Shown here piece by piece: positions 1 to 5,148 of a stretch of 5,148 bases of DNA. The stretch is from Lachnospiraceae bacterium UBA7199. Its GTDB lineage: Bacteria; Bacillota; Clostridia; Lachnospirales; Lachnospiraceae. The stretch is taken from NCBI GenBank assembly GCA_002490775.1, contig DKUR01000032.1, forward strand, positions 1 through 5,148, read 5' to 3'. The position numbers and the translations under genes were made by a program. The stretch's first letter is position 1. Every line of letters starts with the position of its first letter. The notes under the pieces are model-generated. The model saw only the letters and a list, made by a program, of their open reading frames with translations. It did not search any database and was not told the origin of the DNA.

Positions 1-60
1 GACATTTTCAAAAGTTATTGACATATTGTGCAGATTGACTATGAATAAAAAGCATTGCCC
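1..60. other. Sequence downstream of the permease, no gene recognised
   Basis: These 60 bases follow the permease stop. I see no stem with a T-run on the minus strand, so the operon may continue beyond the window or terminate there. A short direct repeat, GTCAAT, occurs twice 17 bases apart on the minus strand (18-23 and 35-40). Confidence 0.4.
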
Positions 61-2328
61 TCACATCATCGTATCATCTCTAAGAACCTCCGTCAGACTG
101 ATTTTACGCATATTCCGCCATGCAAAAAAATAAGCCAGTGCAACAAAGCCTAAAATAGCCAGTATAAAAACAATAATAGAAATAAGCGGCATCTCCGCCA
201 GAAATTCTTTTACTCCAACATAGCTTAGTTTCAGCATATACCCCACTACAGCAACTGCCAGAGGAAGCGTAATTAAAATCGGACGCCCCGCCAAAACCAG
301 CGCTTCTATACAGAACATTTTTCCAATACCTTCAGGCGTCAGGCCAATGGACAGATATCTTGCAAATTCTCTTCTTCTTTGACGGACAAATCCCAGCGTA
401 TTAGAAAAAACATTACCAATCCCAATCATTGCAAGGAGAACACAAAATCCTGCAAAGACAGTCTTTATTCCTTGTATCTGTTTGTTATTTACCTCATATT
501 CCTGAATACGGTTTTCACATTCTATATGATACTTTTGACTAACAAGCTCCTCCATCTCCTCCTGCAATACATTCAATTCTTCCGATGTCACATTTTCCCC
601 GCCTAAGATGCAAATGTAGGTATCCCCTTCTATTTTTCCAATCTGTCCTTTAATTTCTTTCCATAAAGACATCGGAACAAAATGCACCAGTTCATAATAG
701 TCAAGCGTTGCATACTCTTCTCTTAAAGGAGGGACTTCTGCCGTATAAGACAAAATCGGAATTTCTACTGTTATCTCTTCATCACCCGGCTGCCTTAAGA
801 CACTTACTGCATTCCCTGTGGCATCCTCCATTTTTAAATAGGGCACAAAATCAGGGTGCCTGAAATCTGGATTTGTCACATCACGGATTTGGTTTAATAT
901 CACAGCTCCGTCAAGCCGCGGCATAACGCCGATCTGCTCACAGTAGGCGGTAAAGCTATTATCATCCAGTATCACAACCGGCACGTTTACCAGCCATCCT
1001 CCATCAACCTGCACTACATCACTGCCAGAAGCATGTGAAAATCCTCCAAACAATTTCATGTCTTCGCTCATCTCATCTCCTGTAATGATTCTCTTTGCCA
1101 ATGCTTTTTGATAAACAATGGCGCTTTCTACCCCGTCAAGCCTCTGAACTGCTTTTGCTTCCTCAAAATCATCAATCTCAGTGTCCTTCACTGTAACCAT
1201 AATATCCCATACATTTTGATACCGCTCAAAATAAGTTTCTCTTGTGCTGATCCCGGAAAGAGAAAAAAAGCACTGCATAATCGTAAATGCCATAAAGGAA
1301 AATATAAGAGAAATAGATGCTGTCCGCAGGGCTTTTCTCTGGGCTTTCAACGCATTGCCTGCCAACTCTCCTTCTATTCCAAATAATAATGTAAGTAAAT
1401 AAGAATTTTTTCTGCGCTTTAATTGTAACTCCCTGGTATTTTTAATTGCTTCAAGGGGCGTCATCCTGCTTAACTTTCCAGCCGGCAGCCATGCAGAAAT
1501 CCATATAGTTATCACTGTTATCAACAGCGTTAAAATGAAAACCAGCGGGTGATATCCCGGAATTGCTTTATGTCGTCCCGGAATTTGACTGCCCAGCAAA
1601 ATATTGGATAGCTGCATCATTCCCATACTGCCTGCAATGCCAATCAAATTCCCAACCAGTATCGGCACAGCGCAAAGAACTGCTGCTTCCTGCAAAAGAC
1701 ATGTTCGGATCTGTTTTGGAGTAGCGCCAATACTGGAAAAGATGCCAAACTGATGAATGCGTGCGTTCATGGATACTGCAAAGGAGTTATGTATAATTAC
1801 AATCAAGGAAAACGACGCGAGTGTCATTATTAAAATAAACATAGGAAACACCAGCCTTGGTGCTGTATCTTTTTCACTGCGGATTAAATACATTGCTAAA
1901 AGTTGATAATTATAAACGATTTTTTCCGACGAAACTCCGACTGATTCAGCAATATGAGGGGTATCGGAAAAAACATCTCCATAACTATAAAAATAAAGAT
2001 CTATTTCCGATTCCGCTTCCTTACTTTCTTTTTCATTATAATTAGCTGGTCTACATGATGAGACAGTGTTTTTTACCACTACATCTTTTACATGGGCAAA
2101 ACTTTTTATGAATTCTATATCTTCCTGTTTAAAGTCTCCAATCATCCTGCTCTGCCAGCCGCCTTCTTCCTGTTCAATCCTTTCAACCTCATATTTCCAT
2201 GCATTATAAAATAGTCCACACAATAGGGATAACAGCAGAGCTGAGATAAATGCCGAAATTCTGACAGATAAACAGGAGGAAGGATTGTTTTTTATATAAC
2301 CCGATGAATAATCTTTCCACATATCCAA
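61..2328 (-). CDS. FtsX-type ABC transporter permease, 8 predicted membrane spans, two extracytoplasmic domains
   Basis: This 755-residue protein is the membrane subunit partnered with the ATPase encoded just upstream. Hydrophobicity by eye gives spans near residues 23-42, 161-182, 213-236, 262-285, 336-356, 622-645, 672-697 and 713-736. The first external domain covers about 43-160 and the second about 357-621. Basic clusters (RRKN at 305-308, RQRRR at 649-653, RNMRK at 738-742) fall on the predicted inner side. Two FtsX units are visible, each with a coupling-helix-like motif: FSSIGATPKQIR near 197-208 and YLSIGLTPEGIG near 658-669. Each unit ends in a short cytoplasmic motif (MTPLEAIKN, ISLTEVLRD). 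Family knowledge suggests mechanotransmission or lipid/peptide extrusion, but the substrate is unknown. BceB-type permeases have ten spans and one large external domain, so this is a different subtype. The start is TTG; an in-frame ATG lies two codons later but has no nearby ribosome binding site. The ATPase stop is 12 bases upstream. Confidence 0.93.
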   Translation of the reverse strand: MDMWKDYSSGYIKNNPSSCLSVRISAFISALLLSLLCGLFYNAWKYEVERIEQEEGGWQSRMIGDFKQEDIEFIKSFAHVKDVVVKNTVSSCRPANYNEKESKEAESEIDLYFYSYGDVFSDTPHIAESVGVSSEKIVYNYQLLAMYLIRSEKDTAPRLVFPMFILIMTLASFSLIVIIHNSFAVSMNARIHQFGIFSSIGATPKQIRTCLLQEAAVLCAVPILVGNLIGIAGSMGMMQLSNILLGSQIPGRHKAIPGYHPLVFILTLLITVITIWISAWLPAGKLSRMTPLEAIKNTRELQLKRRKNSYLLTLLFGIEGELAGNALKAQRKALRTASISLIFSFMAFTIMQCFFSLSGISTRETYFERYQNVWDIMVTVKDTEIDDFEEAKAVQRLDGVESAIVYQKALAKRIITGDEMSEDMKLFGGFSHASGSDVVQVDGGWLVNVPVVILDDNSFTAYCEQIGVMPRLDGAVILNQIRDVTNPDFRHPDFVPYLKMEDATGNAVSVLRQPGDEEITVEIPILSYTAEVPPLREEYATLDYYELVHFVPMSLWKEIKGQIGKIEGDTYICILGGENVTSEELNVLQEEMEELVSQKYHIECENRIQEYEVNNKQIQGIKTVFAGFCVLLAMIGIGNVFSNTLGFVRQRRREFARYLSIGLTPEGIGKMFCIEALVLAGRPILITLPLAVAVVGYMLKLSYVGVKEFLAEMPLISIIVFILAILGFVALAYFFAWRNMRKISLTEVLRDDTMM

Positions 2329-2330
2329 TT

Positions 2331-2363
2331 GTTGTCATCTTTATGACAACGACTTCACCTCCT
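2331..2363 (-). promoter_or_regulatory. Shine-Dalgarno plus perfect hairpin at the ATPase-permease junction
   Basis: An ideal AGGAGGTGA (2355-2363) sits in the last codons of the ATPase gene. It is followed by a perfect 8-bp inverted repeat, GTTGTCAT / ATGACAAC, with loop AAAG (2331-2350), which contains the ATPase stop TAA. The permease TTG follows two bases after the stem. AGGAGG is 29 bases from TTG in linear sequence, but nine if the 20-base hairpin is folded out. No T-run follows, so it is not an intrinsic terminator. The hairpin is seen directly; the bridging role is inferred. Confidence 0.6.
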
Positions 2364-3036
2364 GCCTCTTGTCACTGATAATATGCCCGTCCTCAATTGT
2401 AATAATACGCTGTGCCTCCAGAGCCACCTTTTCATCATGAGTAATCAGTAAAATGGTCTGTTCAAGATTGCGGTTAGAGAGTTTCAGCATATCAATGATC
2501 TCTGTGGTATTTTTCTGGTCCAGATTTCCAGTTGGCTCATCTGCCAAAAGAAGAGCCGGCCGATAGATCAGCGAACGAGCAATGGCTGCTCTTTGCTGCT
2601 GGCCTCCTGATAGCTGGTTGGGTAAAGCATCAAGCTTGTCAGCAATCCCAAGAGAACTGACTACTTTCTCAAAATATTCCTGATTTGGTTTTTTCTTATC
2701 AAGCGCAAGGGGTATAAGAATATTTTTTCGCACCGTAAGTGTAGGAATCAGATTATAAAACTGATATACCAGCCCCACCTTTCTGCGCCGGAAAATTGCG
2801 GCCTGTGTCTGGTTTAGTTTAGATAGATCGGTTCCATCTATGACGACCTTCCCATCTGTGGGCTTGTCCACGCTGCCAAGAATATGCAGCAGAGTGGACT
2901 TGCCTGAACCGGACGCCCCGATGATTGCCACAAATTCCCCCTTGCTGACTGACAGATCAATCCCGTCAAGTGCCACTACCTGATTGCTGCCAGAGCCATA
3001 CACCTTCCTGACTCCCTCACATCTTAAAATTTCCAT
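2341..3036 (-). CDS. ABC transporter ATP-binding protein, LolD/MacB/BceA type
   Basis: This complete 231-residue nucleotide-binding subunit would power the downstream permease from the cytoplasmic face. The motifs are intact and correctly ordered: Walker A GASGSGKST (40-48), Q-loop glutamine in YQFYNLIPTLTV (Q92), signature LSGGQQQR (142-149), Walker B ALLLADEP with catalytic glutamate E167, D-loop NLD (171-173) and switch histidine H200 in LLITHD. The YQFYNLIPTLTV segment and the length near 230 residues are typical of ATPases that serve FtsX-type permeases. The ATG start has an AAAGGAG ribosome binding site nine bases upstream. The gene lies 97 bases after the kinase stop and has its own candidate promoter in that gap. 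Its last codons contain a perfect AGGAGGTGA, and its stop lies within a hairpin that precedes the permease start. Function as a transporter ATPase is certain; the transported substrate is not. Confidence 0.96.
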   Translation of the reverse strand: MEILRCEGVRKVYGSGSNQVVALDGIDLSVSKGEFVAIIGASGSGKSTLLHILGSVDKPTDGKVVIDGTDLSKLNQTQAAIFRRRKVGLVYQFYNLIPTLTVRKNILIPLALDKKKPNQEYFEKVVSSLGIADKLDALPNQLSGGQQQRAAIARSLIYRPALLLADEPTGNLDQKNTTEIIDMLKLSNRNLEQTILLITHDEKVALEAQRIITIEDGHIISDKRQEVKSLS

Positions 3037-3045
3037 TTTAATTTA

Positions 3046-3052
3046 CTCCTTT
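3046..3052 (-). promoter_or_regulatory. ATPase ribosome binding site
   Basis: AAAGGAG nine bases before the ATG of the ATPase gene, a standard strong site. Confidence 0.8.
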
Positions 3053-3109
3053 TCACTGCATATCTCTTTCAAAGCATAATGGTGTATTCCTACATCCTTT
3101 ACAATTAAC

Positions 3110-3141
3110 AGTATAGCAGATGAAAGTTACAATCTAGTGAC
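3110..3141 (-). promoter_or_regulatory. Internal promoter of the ATPase-permease pair (extended -10)
   Basis: TATACT (3110-3115) preceded by TGC (3116-3118) forms an extended -10. At 17-base spacing the -35 position reads ACTAGA, a very poor match. Twenty of 24 bases at 3110-3133 match the regulator promoter block at 5023-5046. The predicted leader is about 67 bases and ends in an AAAGGAG site before the ATPase ATG. It would allow the transporter genes to be expressed above the regulator and kinase. Confidence 0.7.
3125..3141 (-). promoter_or_regulatory. Candidate operator: tandem half-sites GTCACT-N5-GTAACT
   Basis: Half-sites at 3136-3141 and 3125-3130 are 11 bp apart. The proximal one ends nine bases before the -10, exactly as in the regulator promoter. 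The distal half-site overlaps the last codon and stop of the kinase gene. Taken with the regulator copy, the consensus is GTMAYT-N5-GTMACT. Confidence 0.6.
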
Positions 3142-4315
3142 TGTAGAAGCGAATTTCAAAAAGAGCGCCACCCTCCGGCTTATTTCGAGCCCGTATGGTG
3201 CCGTTCTGGCGTTCAATAATCTCTTTTGATAAAGCCAGTCCAATACCAATGCCGCCATCGCTTGCATTCCTTCCCCGATAAAACCTTTCAAAAAGATGAG
3301 GAATATCGGCTTTTTCAAACCCTTCTCCATTATCCCAGATCAAAATTTCCGTATACAATGAATTCTGTGCATAAGAACAATAAATTCTACCCCCAAGGCT
3401 ATGTTCCATACAGTTTTTCATTAGGTTCATCACTGCCTCTACAGTCCAATCCAAATCCCCAATAAACATCATCTCACCTAATTCAGGTATATCAATAGAA
3501 GTATCAGAACTGACAAACAGCTCCTGAAGATTATCTGCTGCAAGAACAAGTATGGTAAAAACATCCACTTCATTCTTTTGTAGAAATAGTGTTCCGGCAT
3601 CAATCCGGGATAAAATCAACAGGGCTTCCTCTAAATGAATCAGCCTTAAAAGTTGTTTTTCCACTTGTTCTATATACAGGGAATCCTTCTTCTTCATCAT
3701 CTGGACAGATAGAGAAATGGAAGTAATCGGTGTTTTTATTTGATGTGCAATATTTGCCAGATTTTCTGAAAAATTTTTTTTAGCCTGTATTGCTGAATCC
3801 TTTGTTTGATAGAGAAATGTTACTGTCTTATATATTTCATCTTCCAATTTAGAAAAATCATCCTCCCCGGAAGTGGAAAGGATGACCGCTTTGCCAATAT
3901 TGACTTGTTCCAGATAATCTGCCAAATTCCGAATCCTCATGGCCTCTATCTTATTCCGATACAAAAAAGTAAAAGTAAAAAGCAAAATCCCTATCATAAG
4001 CCCTATTGCCATAAATAAAGCATTATGCCCATAAATGGAACCAGAAAAATCAGATTCACGATATCCCAATGTAGATAAAACATTATCTTCTTCCACCCCA
4101 TCAAAACTCCCACTTGTATATTCCTTTAATGCGGCAGAAATTATTCTTTTTGTTTCTGGCTCCTGCTCCACCACTTTCCCACAGACCACATTTAACAACT
4201 CATATTGAAGCCGACTGTAATGGCCGGAAACAAACATGACAGAAGTAGCAGAGACTAATAAACTGATAGACAGCACACATCCAAAAGTAACTAATATATT
4301 TCTTCGCCCACTCAT
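3134..4315 (-). CDS. Membrane sensor histidine kinase (HisKA plus HATPase_c)
   Basis: This complete 393-residue two-component sensor is partnered with the overlapping response regulator. Predicted spans near residues 7-29 and 99-118 flank an external loop of about 65-70 residues. A linker (about 120-180) follows, then the HisKA dimerisation helix with phosphoacceptor H191 in NIAHQIKTPITSI. The ATPase domain shows the N-box NLMKNCMEHS (N301), G1 box DNGEGF (328-333), F-box LFERFYRG (341-348) and G2 box GGIGIGLALSKEII (354-367). The residue after H191 is glutamine, where most HisKA kinases have glutamate or aspartate. The ATG start overlaps the regulator stop as ATGA, with GGAGGA six bases upstream, so translation is probably coupled. 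The ligand is unknown. The external loop is longer than in BceS-type kinases, which have almost none, yet too short for an obvious PAS or Cache domain. Confidence 0.95.
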   Translation of the reverse strand: MSGRRNILVTFGCVLSISLLVSATSVMFVSGHYSRLQYELLNVVCGKVVEQEPETKRIISAALKEYTSGSFDGVEEDNVLSTLGYRESDFSGSIYGHNALFMAIGLMIGILLFTFTFLYRNKIEAMRIRNLADYLEQVNIGKAVILSTSGEDDFSKLEDEIYKTVTFLYQTKDSAIQAKKNFSENLANIAHQIKTPITSISLSVQMMKKKDSLYIEQVEKQLLRLIHLEEALLILSRIDAGTLFLQKNEVDVFTILVLAADNLQELFVSSDTSIDIPELGEMMFIGDLDWTVEAVMNLMKNCMEHSLGGRIYCSYAQNSLYTEILIWDNGEGFEKADIPHLFERFYRGRNASDGGIGIGLALSKEIIERQNGTIRARNKPEGGALFEIRFYSH

Positions 4316-4983
4316 ATGGTATCCTCCATGCGGTAACCCACGCTTCTGACTGTCCTAAGGCACTTAGGCTGGTAGAGCTTATCCCGCAACCGTTTCATAG
4401 TCACTGTTAAGGTATTATCATTTACATAGTTTCCATTGACATCCCATACCTGCTCTAAAATTATTTCTCTGGTAACCGTTTTTCCTTTGTTTTTCATCAG
4501 GCACAAAAGCAATTGATATTCCATGTCACTTAAAGGTATTTCCTTCGAACGACAGGAAACCATCCGGCGATTCTGGTCAATTATAATCCCATCACAGGAA
4601 AGATATTGTTCCGCTGCATTGCCTACCCTACGCAATAATGCCAATATCCGTGAATGCAATACCGCTAATTCAAATGGTTTCACTACATAATCATCTGCAC
4701 CACTTTGAAAACCTGCTACAATATCTGCGCAGTCTCCGCGAACGGTAAGGAAAATAATAGGCAGTTCCTTCCAGTTACTGCGAATCCATTGACACAGGCT
4801 GTCTCCATGCCCATCCGGCATATTCCAGTCCAACAAAACAAACGTTGGCACATGCTCTTTGAAAGCCTCTTTGGCCCTTTTAAGAGTAACATATATTGTC
4901 ACCCTAAAGCCTTTGCCTTCCAAATATTCTTTTACAACAGATGCAATATTAGGATCATCTTCAATATAATATAACTCAACCAC
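4312..4983 (-). CDS. OmpR/PhoB-family response regulator
   Basis: This is a complete DNA-binding response regulator. Numbered from the GTG start (223 residues), the receiver domain has the acidic pocket E8-D9-D10, phosphoacceptor D52 in LLDWNMPDGHG, T80 in FLTVRG and K102 in GADDYVVKPF. The winged-helix effector domain spans about 127-221, with recognition-helix sequence NDNTLTVTMKRLRDKL near 188-203 and wing TVRSVGYRM near 211-219. A TTG two codons upstream (4989) is possible but lies one base from the GGAG. The GTG at 4983 lies seven bases from it and is preferred; it gives an N-terminus MVELYYIEDD, normal for the family. The gene is first in the operon and overlaps the kinase by four bases. 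It probably binds the tandem repeats in its own promoter and in the ATPase promoter. The target is inferred; family membership is certain. Confidence 0.95.
   Translation of the reverse strand: MVELYYIEDDPNIASVVKEYLEGKGFRVTIYVTLKRAKEAFKEHVPTFVLLDWNMPDGHGDSLCQWIRSNWKELPIIFLTVRGDCADIVAGFQSGADDYVVKPFELAVLHSRILALLRRVGNAAEQYLSCDGIIIDQNRRMVSCRSKEIPLSDMEYQLLLCLMKNKGKTVTREIILEQVWDVNGNYVNDNTLTVTMKRLRDKLYQPKCLRTVRSVGYRMEDTI
4322..4327 (-). promoter_or_regulatory. Kinase ribosome binding site inside the regulator gene
   Basis: GGAGGA lies six bases before the kinase ATG, within the last codons of the regulator. With the ATGA stop/start overlap it supports coupled but also independently efficient kinase translation. 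Confidence 0.85.
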
Positions 4984-4990
4984 AGTCAAT

Positions 4991-4997
4991 CTCCGCC
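4991..4997 (-). promoter_or_regulatory. Ribosome binding site that decides the regulator start
   Basis: GGCGGAG on the minus strand. The GGAG core is seven bases from GTG (4983) but one base from TTG (4989), so the GTG start is favoured. Confidence 0.75.
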
Positions 4998-5022
4998 TTT
5001 TCTTTTTATACAGATCAGTTAT

Positions 5023-5054
5023 ATTATAGCAGATAAAAGTGACAGTTTAATTAC
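5023..5054 (-). promoter_or_regulatory. Promoter of the response regulator gene (extended -10)
   Basis: A perfect TATAAT (5023-5028) is preceded by TGC (5029-5031), giving an extended -10. At 17-base spacing the -35 position reads ATTAAA, a poor match to TTGACA, and the tandem repeats of the candidate operator overlap this region. The predicted transcript start near 5016 leaves a leader of about 33 bases before the GTG. The pattern fits a promoter with low basal activity that is helped by a bound activator. Confidence 0.75.
5038..5054 (-). promoter_or_regulatory. Candidate operator: tandem half-sites GTAATT-N5-GTCACT
   Basis: Two direct half-sites (5049-5054 and 5038-5043) are 11 bp apart, which is the helical spacing typical of OmpR/PhoB-type tandem binding. 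The proximal half-site ends nine bases before the -10 hexamer. The same arrangement occurs in front of the ATPase gene. Binding by the regulator encoded here is an inference. Confidence 0.6.
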
Positions 5055-5074
5055 TATCCATATAATTAATTATC
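5046..5074. promoter_or_regulatory. A+T-rich stretch with a 12-bp palindrome upstream of the regulator promoter
   Basis: Nearly all bases here are A or T, and 5062-5073 is a perfect palindrome, ATAATTAATTAT. It lies about 45-60 bases upstream of the predicted transcript start, where an UP element would sit. It could instead be simple A+T-rich spacer; the ATPase promoter has no equivalent. Confidence 0.3.
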
Positions 5075-5120
5075 AAAAAAAATAGAAGAAACGCTGGATA
5101 AATCAACGTTTCCTCTATTT
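5075..5120 (-). terminator. Rho-independent terminator downstream of the tRNA
   Basis: On the minus strand a 17-bp stem (5104-5120 pairing with 5080-5096) closes a seven-base loop (5097-5103). All positions pair, two of them as G-U wobbles. Eight consecutive T residues (5082-5075) overlap and follow the stem. The plus strand lacks a T-run after the stem and has an A-C mismatch, so the element acts leftwards. It would end the tRNA transcript before the regulator promoter. Confidence 0.9.
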
Positions 5121-5128
5121 GTAAAAAG

Positions 5129-5148
5129 AGGCGCAGACCGGATTTGAA
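5129..5148 (-). tRNA. 3' end of a tRNA gene cut by the window edge, probably tRNA-Cys
   Basis: Read on the minus strand, the window opens with TTCAAATC, which matches T-loop positions 54-61 (T54, T55, C56, A57, A58). CGGT completes the T-stem, CTGCGCC would be acceptor positions 66-72, and T73 is the discriminator base. A start of GGCGCAG is implied outside the window. A U73 discriminator with a GGC start fits tRNA-Cys best; Thr and Gly tRNAs can also carry U73 but normally start differently. No CCA is encoded, since CTT follows T73. A strong terminator lies directly downstream. Only 20 bases are visible, so identity is tentative. Confidence 0.65.

Noticed and set aside
18..45. Plus-strand promoter-like TTGACA with TATGAA 16 bases later, pointing into the 3' end of the permease gene
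   Set aside because: The -35 is perfect but the -10 matches only four of six positions, and no plus-strand gene follows. It could drive antisense RNA, but sequence alone does not support that.
379..2045. Plus-strand open frames of 62-92 codons within the permease gene
   Set aside because: They lie antisense to a clearly coding frame, have low-complexity Cys/Tyr/Phe/Lys-rich translations with no recognisable domain, and no convincing ribosome binding sites were seen.
2331..2350. Inverted repeat GTTGTCAT-N4-ATGACAAC as an intrinsic terminator or regulator operator
   Set aside because: No T-run follows, so termination is unlikely. Its arm orientation and internal position do not match the tandem operator found at the two promoters.
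3076..3104. Second minus-strand promoter in the ATPase leader (TTGTAA, 17 bases, CATTAT)
   Set aside because: Each hexamer matches only four of six positions, no extended -10 is present, and the upstream TGCTATACT is a much better candidate.
3127..4974. Open frames overlapping the kinase and regulator genes on either strand (67-89 codons)
   Set aside because: They are shadows of well-supported coding frames, have no domain signature and do not fit the operon layout.
32..4992. Nine-base AGTCAATCT found in opposite orientations near both ends of the operon (32-40 and 4984-4992), considered as element ends
   Set aside because: It is too short to be meaningful in 5 kb, and no transposase, target duplication or longer inverted repeat accompanies it.

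Overview
The window carries one complete four-gene minus-strand operon. It is read from right to left: an OmpR-family response regulator, a membrane sensor histidine kinase, an ABC ATPase of the LolD/MacB/BceA type, and a large FtsX-type ABC permease. The moderate-to-low G+C content, strong AGGAGG-like ribosome binding sites, TTG and GTG starts and protein style point to a low-G+C Gram-positive of the Clostridia (Lachnospiraceae-like). This placement is inferred from style, not from a marker gene.

Layout from upstream to downstream on the minus strand. The right edge (5129-5148) holds the last 20 bases of a tRNA gene, probably tRNA-Cys, followed by a strong intrinsic terminator (5075-5120) that isolates the operon from it. 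The regulator promoter follows, with an extended -10 and a poor -35. The regulator (4312-4983, GTG start preferred) overlaps the kinase (3134-4315) by four bases (ATGA). A 97-base gap then holds a second promoter, the ATPase gene (2341-3036) and, 12 bases further on, the permease (61-2328, TTG start). Bases 1-60 lie downstream of the permease and show no clear gene or terminator.

The genes look like a self-contained sense-and-respond module. The kinase would detect an envelope signal, possibly together with the transporter, and phosphorylate the regulator. The regulator would then raise expression of the ATPase-permease pair, which probably uses MacB/LolCDE-like mechanotransmission to expel or displace a membrane-active compound. 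The substrate cannot be read from the sequence. Gene order resembles Bce-type peptide-resistance modules, but the permease has eight predicted membrane spans with two extracytoplasmic domains, and the kinase has a roughly 65-residue external loop. It is therefore not a canonical BceRSAB system.

Two regulatory observations stand out. The regulator and ATPase promoters share a 24-base block (20 identical) plus two tandem GTMAYT-like half-sites exactly 11 bp apart, with the same distance to the extended -10. This looks like the regulator's own operator, used twice. At the ATPase-permease junction, a perfect 8-bp hairpin lies between an ideal Shine-Dalgarno and the TTG start, so folding would bring the two to normal spacing.
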